Positions 46,754-57,050 of a stretch of 64,000 nucleotides of DNA are shown here, one piece after another (the stretch's first letter is position 1; every line of letters starts with the position of its first letter). Source of the stretch: Tupaia tana (taxonomy: Eukaryota > Chordata > Mammalia > Scandentia > Tupaiidae); the NCBI GenBank assembly GCA_026018925.1, contig JAKSZU010000009.1, positions 76,480,041-76,544,040 on the forward strand, read 5' to 3'. The translations under genes were made by a program, and so were the position numbers. Below the pieces are notes generated by a model that made no database searches, was not told where the DNA came from, and saw only the letters and a list, made by a program, of their open reading frames with translations.

Positions 46754-47000
46754 GGCTTTTGCTATAGGGTGCATGTGCTTGCCAGACAGACAGAGAGAGA
46801 CAGAGAGACAGAAAGCGAGAAATCACCCCCCAGGAGGGATGGCCACACCACAATCCCTTCTCCTCCATTCTCCTCTCGGGATCTTGGACACGCATGCACA
46901 CGCGCTCGACGTGAGTTTTAAGCCACAGGGTCCAGGAGGCGAACCACGGTCGACTACATGGGAGTCCAGCGACATAGCCATTACGCTAACTGCTGGTTCT
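46721..47000 (-). mobile_element. tRNA-derived SINE in L1 'D'
   Basis: Minus-strand copy with a long T-tract (about 30). TSD gggaaagacttctt at 46707-46720 and 47001-47014. Confidence 0.97.
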
Positions 47001-47883
47001 GGGAAAGACTTCTTAAATAAGACCCCCAAAGCACAGTCGATAATCCCCAACATAGACAAGTGGGATTACATCAGACTAAGAAGTTTCTGCATGGCAAAAG
47101 ACACAGTAATTAGTGTTAATCAACAGCCCTCAGAATGGGAAAACATTTTTGTTAATTATGCATCAGATAATGATCTGATAACCAGAATACACAAGGAACT
47201 CAAGCCGCTGTTTGGAAAAAAGATGATCACCCCTATTAAACAATGGGAGAAAGAGTTGGAAAAAATACTCTCTAAAGATGACATACAAATACCTGAAAGG
47301 TATATGAAAAAATGCTCCACATCTCTCATAGTAAGGGAAATGCAGATCAAAACAACATTGAGATACCACCAAATTCCGGTCAGAATGTCTAAGATTAAAA
47401 AAAAAATGATAAGTGTTGGTGGGGGTGTGGTGAAAGGGGAACACTTTTACACTGCTGCTGGAAATGTAAATTGGTCCAGCCACTGTGGAGAACAATTTGG
47501 AGATTCCTCAAAAATCTACAAATAGAACTACCATATGACCCAGCAATCCCACTCCTTGGTATCTATCCAAAGGACAGAAGAATTCTTCATTGGAAAAGTG
47601 CTTTGCACATCAATGTGTATTGCAGCACTATTCTCGATTGCTAAAACATGGAACCAACACAAATGCCTCTGTACGGATGAATGGATTGAAAAACTGTGGT
47701 ACATATACTCTATGGAATACTATTCAGCTAAAAAACAACATCAACAACAACAAAACCCTGGCTTTTGACAGAAAGTGGAAGAATATGGAAGATTTACTGC
47801 TGAGTGAAGGAAGCCAGGTTATGAAGGAGAGACACTGTATGTCCCCACTTCATATATACCGAGTGTCTGCACTCTATAACTGA

Positions 47884-48440
47884 AACTGATTGACCTAAGG
47901 TTTACAAACACAAGAGATGAGGGTTAGTGCCAGAAGTGGAGTGTGTGGAGAAGAGGGACCTAAGGAAGGACATTTGGAGGAGGAATACGGAGACAGAGCA
48001 TTGACAGGATGGGGAGGTGTGGTGTTACTGGTGGTAGGTATTCTGATTAACTAGACTGGGGAGAAATGTTCACATATTGAAATGTTCACTTTTGGAAACC
48101 AGCAGTTAGCGTAATGGCTATGTTGCAGGACTCCCACGTAATTGACCGCAGTTCACGTCCCGGACCGGTTGGCTTAAAACTCACGCCGGGCACGTGTGCG
48201 TGCTTGCCCAAGATCCCGAGAGGAGAATGGAGGAGAAGGGATTGTGGCGTGACCATCCCCCCTGGGGGGTGATTTCTCGCTTTCTGTCTCTATGTCTCTC
48301 TCTGTCTGTCTGGTGAGCGCACACACCCTGTAGTGAAAAAACCTCTCCAAAAAAAATGTTCACTTTGTAAGATAAATAATATGATTGAATGTATATAAAA
48401 ATATTAAAATAAAAAGTGAATAAATAAAAAAAAATCACTG
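47884..48440 (+). repeat. L1 'D' 3' UTR and A-tail
   Basis: cctaaggtttacaaacacaa to gattgaatgtatataaaa, about 290 bp without the SINE. This is the reference 3' UTR of the window's young L1s. It is also seen at 20468-20723 and, interrupted, at 50930-51490. Confidence 0.88.
48094..48353 (+). mobile_element. tRNA-derived SINE in L1 3' UTR
   Basis: Full-length. TSD aaatgttcacttt at 48080-48092 and 48354-48366. Confidence 0.96.
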
Positions 48441-48454
48441 CCAGGAAAAGAAAA

Positions 48455-49000
48455 GAAATTTTTTTATCAATCCAAAAGGAAATCCCTCACCCATTAATTA
48501 GTCATTTTCTGTTTTCCTTTCCATTAGTCACTGGCAACCATTAGTAGGTTTTCTATCTCTATGAACTTACTTATTCTGGATATTTAATATTAAAATAATC
48601 ATAAAATTTGTGATCTTGTCTGTGTGTGACTTTTTTTCACTTAACCTAATGGTCTTAAAGTTTGGATATCTTGTAGCATGTATCACTATATCATTCTTTA
48701 TCATAGCTGAATAACACACAATTGTATGGACATATCACATATTATTTATCTATTTATTACCTTTTGGTATTTGAGTTCTTTCCAATTTTTGGTTTTTGAG
48801 AAAATGCAGCTGTAAACGTTCATGTACATATTTTTACATGAACACATTTTTCAGTTCTTTTCAGTATATACTTGATAGTCAAATTGCTAATCATATGGTA
48901 ATTCTACATTTACCTTCTGAGGAGCTGTCAAACTGCTGTCCACAGTTGGACTGTTTTACATATATAAGGTATCAGCACTTACTGAGCAATCAATATAGTT
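48455..49000 (-). repeat. Old L1M-type 3' region, right half of the interrupted copy
   Basis: catta gtcactggcaaccatt, tttttcacttaacctaatgg and atcattctttatcatagctg are the complement of old L1 ORF2 C-terminal sequence. Continues 32431-32815. Confidence 0.75.
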
Positions 49001-49211
49001 AAAAAATAGTTTCCCAGATATAAGGCATAATCAATGTTCTCAAAGACCTTCTGGATTGCTTACTATCTAATAAGATTATGAAGACCAAGAACACAAGCAG
49101 TCAAGGATCATAATGTATATGGTCTCTATTATTTCCGAGTGCTTAGAACATGATCTTACATAAGAAGATTCTTGATAATTATTTGTTAAATGGATAGATA
49201 TACGTTGACTT
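49001..49211. other. Spacer, possibly an L2/MIR-type 3' end
   Basis: gattcttgataattatttgt-taaatgg near 49167 resembles the terminal motif of old L2/MIR repeats. No gene seen. Confidence 0.35.
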
Positions 49212-49226
49212 AAAAAAATAAAAACT

Positions 49227-49491
49227 GGGACCAGCAGTTAGCGTAATGGCTATGTCGCTGGACATAGTCGACCGTGGTTCAAGTCTCGGACCCAGTGGCT
49301 TAAACTCACGCCAGGGGCGTGTGCGTGCGTGCCCAAGATCCCGAGAGGAGAATGGAGGAGAGGGAGCGCGGCGTGGCCATCCCCCCTGGGGGGTGATTTC
49401 TCGCTTTCTATCTCTCTGTCTCTCTCTGTCTGTCTGGCAAGCACACGTGCCCTATAGCAAAAAACTCTCAAAAAAATAAAAAATAAATAAT
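49227..49491 (+). mobile_element. Young tRNA-derived SINE with a 9-bp head deletion
   Basis: GCTGGACATAGTCGACC lacks CTCCCACGT found in other copies. TSD aaaaaaataaaaact at 49212-49226 and 49492-49506. Confidence 0.95.
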
Positions 49492-49733
49492 AAAAAAATA
49501 AAAACTGAATTAAAGGTGACTGTAAGATTTAGGGTCTGGATGAATGAAATAGAGTGTGAAGTATGAATGAGAAAATTGTAATTAAAATTGAAATGTGATT
49601 CAGAATCATAAAAATATCATGATTAGAGAAGATTTTAGAAACCATCCATATCAATCACACAGCTGTCTTTTAACTCTTATCTGTTGACTTCAGGTATATA
49701 ATCTTTGATTGAAAAAAAAAAAATGAGAGTCAC

Positions 49734-49993
49734 GGGGACCAGCAGATGGCAAAATGGTTACATCACTGGACTTCCATGTAGCTGACCATGATTTGAGTCC
49801 TGGATCCAGCAGCTTAAAACACATGCTGGGCACGTGTGCATGGGTGCCCAAAATCCTGAGAGAAGAATTGAGGAGAAGGGATTGTGCCGTGGTTATCCCC
49901 CTTGGGGAATAATTTCTTGCTTTCTGTCTCTGTCTCTCTCTCACTCTCTTGTAAATGTACATGACCTATAGCAAAATATCTCTTTAAAAATAC
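49734..49993 (+). mobile_element. tRNA-derived SINE
   Basis: Diverged copy with GGCAAAATGG head. TSD aatgagagtcac at 49722-49733 and 49994-50005. Confidence 0.94.
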
Positions 49994-50005
49994 AATGAGA
50001 GTCAC

Positions 50006-50283
50006 TTACAGAGAAATTGAAGAAAATAAGGACAATTTGAAGGAAAAGGATTGTAGAAAATTAAGTAGTAGAGCAAAATAATGGACAAGATACTTTTTTC
50101 TGTACTTAATAAGGGTCATGTCAGTTGCAACTTAAGTTAACCTGAGATAATTTACTTATCCCAAGAAACATTTTAACATCTAGAAAAACCATCATTTGAA
50201 TAGTTCATTCTTCTAGTGTTATGTTTTTTAAAGGTGAACAGTAAAGGACATGTTTAAAAGTTAAAAAGTTTATTCAAAGAATA
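50006..50283. other. Spacer, no gene
   Basis: AT-rich. Nothing recognised. Confidence 0.5.
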
Positions 50284-50298
50284 AAAAAGCTAATTTTA

Positions 50299-50481
50299 GG
50301 ACCAGCAGGTGGCATGGTGGTTAAGGCGCTGGACACTCCCACATAGCTGACCACAGTTTGAGTACCGGAACTGGTGGCTTGCTTTCTCACCTTCTCTTTC
50401 TCTCTCTTTCTCATTATCTCTCTAGTCAGATTAAAAAATAAATGAATAAATAATTTAAAATAAATAATTATTAAAAAAATT
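50299..50481 (+). mobile_element. Internally deleted SINE (older subfamily)
   Basis: Head GGACCAGCAGGTGGCATGGT joined directly to the CT-rich tail; the body and the CCTATAGC terminus are missing. TSD aaaaagctaatttta at 50284-50298 and 50482-50496. Confidence 0.94.
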
Positions 50482-50873
50482 AAAAAGCTAATTTTACTTG
50501 AGAAAAATATTACTATAAAATTTTGTTATTGAAAAAGTACTTCCATATAAATTCATCCATTAAATGCTATATTTAAGTATTAACTAAAAGAATATACAAT
50601 TACATATTCACTGACCAAAATGATAATTTTTTTTCTTGCCAGTACTGACAAAATCACATACTAATATCAATTTTATATTTTATATAAAATTAATTAAAAA
50701 TTGTGAAGACATAATTTTATCTTATTACAGCAAGATAACACAGAATAAATGGAATTAATTCTTCATTTGGCTAATGAAGAGACAGAGTTTGTAAAGATTA
50801 CTCATAGACTTAGCTGATTATCCTGAAACTATATAGGATTTTGATGACCTTTTGTATCTATATTCTGTAACTA

Positions 50874-51495
50874 AGTCCAGGCTATGAAGTAAAGAAATTG
50901 TATGTTTCCACTTAATATATACCGAGTATCTGAATTCTATGACAGAAACTGAATGACTAAAGGATATAGAAACACAGTAAATGGTTGTGAATACCAGATA
51001 TAGGGTGGGAAGAGGTGGGTGAAGTAGAGTCTGTGAAAGGGCATTAAGGATCAAAATAGAGAGGCATAGCATTAAAGGGACAAAGAAGTGGGGTATTATC
51101 TGTTGAAAATAAAAAATATATATATATACAAGACATAGGAAATGGAAAATTATTTGTTGATATCACGTATGTTGATGTGCTTGATTGAGCCAATATACAG
51201 TGTATTTTGGATGGAAAATTCATTTTGTATGCTCTAATGATGTATAGTGAATTAATGTAAAAAATAAATTTAAAGGAAAAAAATAAAAATGAAAATAAAC
51301 CCACATTCTCTGGACACACACAAATTATAATGAATAGTAATAAAAATATTTTTGGAAACTTAAAAAAAAAGAAAATAACTTTATAGTATTATCAACTGGA
51401 CTGGGGAGAAAGGACACATGTTGGAACATTCACTTTGCAAACTAAATAACATGATTGAATGTATAAAAAAACTTGAAATAAAATTAAAAAATATA
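50874..51495 (+). mobile_element. 5'-truncated L1 3' end, interrupted
   Basis: Starts in the last ORF2 codons (ttgtatgtttccacttaata) and follows the L1 3' UTR to 51112. It resumes at about 51371 (tcaactggactggggagaaa) and ends in A-rich sequence near 51495. The frame is not coding. Confidence 0.82.
51113..51370 (+). mobile_element. HAL1-like tail fragment nested in the L1 3' UTR
   Basis: ttgatgtgcttgattgagcc and ggatggaaaattcattttgt identify the second HAL1-like tail module. gaaaataa occurs on both sides (51105 and 51371). Confidence 0.78.
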
Positions 51496-51879
51496 TAATA
51501 AAAATTAAATTAAAAAATGGAAAAAAGAGACCTGAATGTCAAAAATAAGAAACATTTGTTAGATTTTATGATATTGTTGCACCCTGTATTACCGAGACAA
51601 AAACAAAGCTGAAGAATTTATATATTTTGTAAAAATTGGTTCATTCACCGAGTTTCACTGGAGAGAATAAATACCATTCTCAATTTCATAATGAGGAAAG
51701 TGAGAAAGAGAAAAATATTGAGTTTTTTTTTTTTTATAACTCTTGTGCTGGGATGTAGGAAAACCACCTGCCTTATAGCCCCACCATACTCTCTCAGCTT
51801 TTGGTTGCTAATAGTTTTTAGGTGAAGTGAATAAGATATGTCCCAAAGCATTTTTAAATCCAAAAACAAACAAACAAAA

Positions 51880-52160
51880 ACCACTGGAAGACGTAAAAGA
51901 ATTGAAAATTGCTATAGACACTAGGGACAGAGTGGAAGAAGAGTGGGAGAGGGTAAGAGTGTAGAAAAGGAAATTTGGGGAAAAATAGAGAGGTAAGACA
52001 TTTGTGGGACATAGATACAGTTTATTTCCTGTTGATGATGATGTGTATAGTATTCTCAACTGGGCTGGTCTAAGGTTTATATCATGCTGAGTAAAGTCTC
52101 TTTACAATCTAAATGATGTATAGCAGTTGAATGTATAAATAATACTAATAAGAAAAAAAA
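51880..52160 (+). repeat. L1-type 3' tail fragment
   Basis: gacatttgtgggacatagat, ctgagtaaagtctctttaca and tgaatgtataaataatacta match the complement of 21411-21960. Confidence 0.7.
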
Positions 52161-52365
52161 AGTTAATCTAACTGTATCTCTGAATTTAAGGAAACACAAG
52201 TACTACATAAACACTGACACTTTTCAAGGGCCATCATAATTCTTTGTTATTTTACCAGTAAAATTCTTTCATTCTACGATAGTCTATTGAATCCAAGTTA
52301 TCAGACTTTTGGCTAAGCAGAAAAGGTCAAAGCATTCTTCTCAAACTAATGTCAAACTGTGCATG

Positions 52366-52632
52366 GGGGAGACAGCAGGTGGTATAGTGGTTAAGGTCTT
52401 GGACTCCCACATGGTTGACCATGGTTCAAGTCTCAGATCTAGCAGCTTAAAAATGCGCTGTATGCATATGCGTGCATGCCCAAAATTCCAAGAAAGGAAT
52501 GGAAGAAAAGGGATTATGGCATGGCAATTCTCCCTAGGGAGGGTGACTTTTTTGTTTTGTTTTCTGTCTCTCTGGAGAGTACACGTGCCCTATAGCAAAA
52601 ATACCTAAAAAAAAAAAAAAAAAAAAAAAAAG
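52366..52632 (+). mobile_element. Old copy of the tRNA-derived SINE
   Basis: Head GACAGCAGGTGGTATAGTGG, terminus CCTATAGCAAAAATACC and a long A-tail. Confidence 0.9.
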
Positions 52633-53156
52633 TTTATGGGAGGTTTTGTTGTAAGGAAAGAACATTAAAAATGTAAATTTAAGCTTCTAACCAGAAGAGG
52701 TACATTTTTCCTTCCAGGAGATACAGATTGTTGCACTACTATTTTTATTTGTTTGATTTTAAAGATTTCTTAAACCAACTTTACAGGACTTAGGAATAAT
52801 ATCAAATTCAAAAAGTTGATCCTTGTGGACAAAAAATGTCAACAAAGAATCAAACCATTATTGTTTAAAATACCTGGTTAGCAGAAAATTTATATTATAT
52901 ATTTTCTAACTATAAACTTTAACCACATATAGTAATCAAGATAGTAAAAAAAATTATTTCTCTTAAAATATATTTAAATGGCATTTTATGAAATAGTACA
53001 ATGATTAGTATAATCAGAAAAGTAATAAATAAAATGCAAACTGTACAACAATGCTAAGGAAAATGCTTCCTGGAATATATTAGGAGTAAACAAAAGATTA
53101 GAGGAAAGATTGCCCTGTAAATTGGTAAGAACAAACTGATAATACATGATTCCCCA
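52633..53156. other. Spacer, no gene
   Basis: AT-rich. No repeat or coding frame recognised. Confidence 0.5.
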
Positions 53157-53169
53157 AAGAAAATTATTT

Positions 53170-53200
53170 CTTTTTTTTTTAAAGGTTTTTGCCATGTGCA

Positions 53201-53251
<51 letters not shown>

Positions 53252-53436
53252 ATGAGAAATCACTCCCTGGGGAGATTGCAACACTGCAATCCTTTCTCCT
53301 CCATTCTCCTCCTGGGATCTTGGGCATGTACACACATGTGCCTGGCACTATTTTCAAGCCACCAGGTCTGAGACTCAAACTGTGGATGACCATGTGAGAG
53401 TTCACCTACATAACCACTACGCCACCTGCTGGCCCC
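53170..53436 (-). mobile_element. tRNA-derived SINE with (AG)n expansion
   Basis: Minus strand. The complement of the CT-rich tract has expanded to an AG run at about 53204-53250. TSD aagaaaattattt (53157-53169) and aagaaaattgttt (53437-53449), one mismatch. Confidence 0.93.
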
Positions 53437-53526
53437 AAGAAAATTGTTTTCAATGCTTATCTTTTAAGTTTCTGTCTTAACAAAGAATAAAGCAAAACAA
53501 CTATAAACCATAAAAGGCAATGCATC

Positions 53527-53776
53527 AGAAGACCAGCAGTTAGCATAATGGCTATGTCCCTGAACTCCCATGTAGTCGACAGTGATTCAAGTCGTGGACA
53601 TGGTGGCTTAAATTCATGCCGGGTGCGTGTGCATGCATGCCCAGGATCCCAAGAGGAGAATGTAGGAGAAGGGATGGTGGTGTGGCCATCCCCCTGGGGA
53701 GTGATTTCTTGCTTTCTGTCTCTGTCTCTCTCTGTCTCTCTGGCGAGCACATGTGCCCTATAGAAAAACTTCTCCC

Positions 53777-53806
<30 letters not shown>
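53527..53806 (+). mobile_element. tRNA-derived SINE
   Basis: Full-length with a long A-tail. TSD aggcaatgcatc at 53515-53526 and 53807-53818. Confidence 0.96.
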
Positions 53807-53809
<3 letters not shown>

Positions 53810-53818
53810 CAATGCATC

Positions 53819-54289
53819 TGGAAGGGAATAAGATAGAAGAGAGAAAGACAAGGGAAAGAATTATTTAAATGAGCTCAATGTAAGAACTATATAGCATCTT
53901 TTTTTCCCCCAACATATAAAAATCAGGTACATGTATCTGTGAAACCATTGGAAGAAAATCCATAAATTCAATAGGCAAAAAGTAATATAAGTATTGTTGG
54001 TCTAAGTAGGCAAAATCCAGTTAAATCAAGTTCATTCAGAACAAAGACAAAGTATTATATTTAGGAATAAAAAAATTAACTATTAATTTAAAATTTGTAA
54101 TCCCATGTCATGCACTTTTTTTGATAGAAGGAATTTTGAGCCTTTTGTTCTATTCTCTGCCTCCTGCTTGACAAATTTTGTGAATATTTGAAGTTTTCTT
54201 ATTTTTAGATTTTGTACATCAGCAATATAACCACCATTCTTCAGATTGAATATTCAGATTATTATTTGTATCTGCTGAACAGATAGATT
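53819..54289. other. Spacer, no gene
   Basis: Nothing recognised in this AT-rich stretch. Confidence 0.5.
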
Positions 54290-54450
54290 TACTTGCATTA
54301 TTTATACTCAATCATTTCATTCAGTGAAAACTTCTGGCTCCCCTATTATGTTCATGCTATCATGCTAGAAGCTAGGAATGAGGAAGGTCTGTCACAAACA
54401 TTCCTGCCTTTAAGTTTCTTAGAATACAGTTAACTGGAGAACACATGGAC
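54290..54450 (+). repeat. L2-like ancient repeat fragment
   Basis: catttcattcagtgaaaact, ctattatgttcatgctatca and gctaggaatgaggaaggtct follow the order of L2-type 3' sequence (attcattca..., tactatgtgc..., gctggggat...). Very diverged. Confidence 0.45.
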
Positions 54451-54627
54451 AGTCAACTAGTAATACTCAAATTAAATACCAATAAAGGACATAGAAGACA
54501 AGATTAGACAATCTATCATTTATCTTAAAATTAGATTATGAGAAATTTTAGTTTTTCACATATGCTGTGTATAATGAGTAAAAGTATTTGGCTTATCAGT
54601 AGTTCCATTATTTTCCCATTGTTTGTA

Positions 54628-54629
<2 letters not shown>

Positions 54630-54667
<38 letters not shown>
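54630..54667. repeat. (TG)n microsatellite
   Basis: About 18 TG units. Confidence 0.97.
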
Positions 54668-54668
<1 letters not shown>

Positions 54669-55184
54669 TTTTATGTGTCCTTAGTAGGGTTAACAATCTT
54701 ATAAAATATATTAATTTTTCTGATATTTTACCGAATCATTCATATTGAATTTCTCTTGAGAGGCAATAATGTTTGGTTCCAAGTTATGCATGAGATACAA
54801 CTGTTTAAGCAGATATTGAAAATGGGGGAAAATCACATCTTAAATATCCAAATATCATTCTCTTTATAATCCACAAGGGAGGAGGCTCTGTGTGAATAGC
54901 AATAATATAACTATTGTAATAATTAGAGTCTGTTTTCAGACTTTGTAGAACATTCTCAATAAGGATGAGTTTTGGAAGACATTTTTGGAAACAGACCAAA
55001 TTCACTTTGAAATAAACTGGACAATCGAAAGAGCAATATCATTTTCAGGAATGATGATAACACAAAAAAGCAATGCCAACTCTATGTGATCATAATGACA
55101 CTTGTCTAAGTTTCTAATGTGCTAAATAAAATGGTTCTGAGGGAAAAGTTTACAGGGTTTCTAGCCAAAATGGTTTCTAGCCAA

Positions 55185-55284
55185 TATTACTAATTTTTCC
55201 ACATTGTTAATAATATCTTAGACCATATTTTTGATAACTCATCCTTTAAAATACTGCAGTGGCAATGCTTCTGATTTGCAAGCC
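55185..55284. repeat. 100-bp direct duplication, copy 1
   Basis: tattactaatttttccacat to cttctgatttgcaagcc. The copy at 56951-57050 differs at two positions by eye. Not a repeat family seen elsewhere in the window. Confidence 0.95.
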
Positions 55285-55559
55285 ATGGTAGTCTCATTGG
55301 AATGAGTATCTTCCCAAAGCTGATATTCTGAAGGTATCAGTGGGTATTTGGGTATCAGAAATCAGGGTATCTCTTCACAGTCATATCTATTATATGTGCC
55401 ATTTACATACACATCCATAAATATATATAGTCATGCACATTTATTTACATATTTAAGGTTAACATTATGAATATTTACCACATGCCTCATGGAATATGGG
55501 TTTAAATGTGCTCAATAATATCCTGTACTCTTAGTTGTTTTAAGCTCAGGGCTGTATAT

Positions 55560-55990
55560 GAAGATACCACTACCCCAGTGTTGTGCTGTCACATAAATAT
55601 TCACTCTTACCTCTGAAGTTTTCCTCATCTGCAGCAGCAGTGCTAGGGGTCAAACTCACAAAGGTGCTGTCCCTCGATAGCAGCAAACACTGCCATGTGT
55701 TGTATGTTTGATGAATTAAAAGGATGCTGCCAACTTAATTACACTGGAACCCTTCAATAAAGGAAGGGCAGAGCTGATTAACTAGTGAATAATTGGGGGC
55801 TGATTGATGGCTCTCTCCCTCACTGCTGAAGGCTGTATATGTAATTATTTTGCCTTTGGGCCTAATTTTGCCACTGTTAGCTCCCACTTTTGTCATCAGT
55901 TGTAATTTATAGTTGAGGCCCGCAGCTTTAAAAAAGGAATAGAAAACGGAATAGCTCTGATTGCTAGATATGTCACCTGCAAAAGGCCAG
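55560..55990. promoter_or_regulatory. Candidate conserved noncoding block
   Basis: This stretch has balanced base composition in an AT-rich desert, no repeat, no long open frame, and several homeodomain-like cores (taatta near 55737 and 55840, gattaactag near 55777) plus a gcagcagcag run. That is the look of a distal enhancer. No conservation data were available. Confidence 0.3.
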
Positions 55991-56220
55991 CATTTGTAGT
56001 CATTTAACAGTATTAACGCTTCATGCTTAGCTAGAAAATAATATTATAATTTGCCAACGATCTTAATATCAGTTTTTTTAGCTTAAAATCATATTACATT
56101 ACCCACTGCTTTTGAATATATTTCTAGTGCAAGATCAATTTGTTATGTGTCCAAAAAAATTGTAATGCAATTTTTTCCCAAAGAATATTTCCCCAAACAG
56201 CTTTTTAAAATGTGCCAACA

Positions 56221-56487
56221 GGGACCAGCAGTTAGCGTAATGGCTATGTCGCTGGACTCCCACGTAGTCGACCGCGGTTCGAGTCCCGGACCCGGCGGCT
56301 TAAACTCACGCCGGGCGCGTGTGCGTGCGTGCCCAAGATCCCGAGAGGAAAATGGAGGAGAAGGGATTGCGGCGTGGCCATCCCCCCTGGGGGGTGATTT
56401 CCTGCTTTCTATCTCTCTGTCTCTCTCTGTCTGTCTGACGAGCGCACGCGCCCTATAGAAAAAACCTCTCCAAAAAAAGAAAAAAAA
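56221..56487 (+). mobile_element. Young tRNA-derived SINE, near consensus
   Basis: The best-preserved copy: A box TAGCGTAATGG, B box GGTTCGAGTCC and CpG-rich body intact. TSD aaaatgtgccaaca at 56207-56220 and 56488-56501. Confidence 0.98.
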
Positions 56488-56950
56488 AAAATGTGCCAAC
56501 AAAGCTGTAAATATTTTCTATTCAAAGGAAAGGCATAATTTCTTCAAAGGAAATTTTTAAAAACCAGACAAGTTCAAATATTAACATGAAATGACTGCCA
56601 CAACTAAAACCCAAAACAGTACTGTGACTTTTGAAAAATATAATTATTTATCAGGAATTTACCATATACAGTTACCATGTACACAGTAATAATAGTTTCG
56701 TATTAAAACCTGAATATATCAAACCATCAACTTTATGGTCTATGGGACATTTATTTCACTTATAATGCTGTTGTAAAACATACCAATTCAAAGAAAATAA
56801 ACTATTCAGAACAGAGAGCCTGTGTTTAAAAAATCCTTCAAGTTTTATGAAGAAATTAACTTCTTACAATTAAGAGGGAAAATAAGAATAAAGAAATGTT
56901 GTAAAGATTGCTACTCTTACAGCCATGCTAAAAGTACACAAATTACTTTA

Positions 56951-57050
56951 TATTACTAATTTTTCCACATTGCTAATAATATTTTAGACCATATTTTTGA
57001 TAACTCATCCTTTAAAATACTGCAGTGGCAATGCTTCTGATTTGCAAGCC
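56951..57050. repeat. 100-bp direct duplication, copy 2
   Basis: Second copy of 55185-55284, 1766 bp away in the same orientation. Confidence 0.95.

Larger units (their letters stand above)
44353..47883 (+). pseudogene. L1 'D' ORF2, 5'-incomplete and broken
   Basis: Begins mid-ORF2 (KLIAISAHKKKME-like segment) and runs through reverse transcriptase to the C-terminus (SALYN, stop at 47881-47883). The RT catalytic motif FADD is intact here at about 45836-45847 ([13 protein letters not shown]). Stops and frameshifts at about 45005, 45410, 45795 and 46130, and two SINEs (44628, 46721), destroy it. The open stretch 45014-45424 includes the conserved [19 protein letters not shown] block. Confidence 0.9.
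32816..48450 (+). mobile_element. L1 'C/D': plus-strand L1 host of the nested stack
   Basis: 5' UTR at 32816-33513, ORF1 at 33514-34477, ORF2 from 34522, interrupted at 35794 by a HAL1-like element and resuming at 44321. At 44352/44353 the sequence jumps back about 400 bp in ORF2 and then runs to a normal L1 3' UTR and A-tail near 48434. The 5' UTR has a 140-bp period repeat (acttcccag units starting near 32812 and 32952). Flanking old-L1 sequence is diverged but duplicated (agaaaatttt near 32801, agaaattttt near 48454). One element with an internal duplication, or two L1s joined, are both possible. Confidence 0.75.

Noticed and set aside
16317-56487. Open frames of 60-135 codons on both strands of every SINE (peptides such as PPFSSRDLGHARTRARREF or MAMSLDSHVVDRG)
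   Set aside because: They are the same SINE translated again and again. The SINE body happens to lack stops when young; there is no start context or conservation independent of the repeat.
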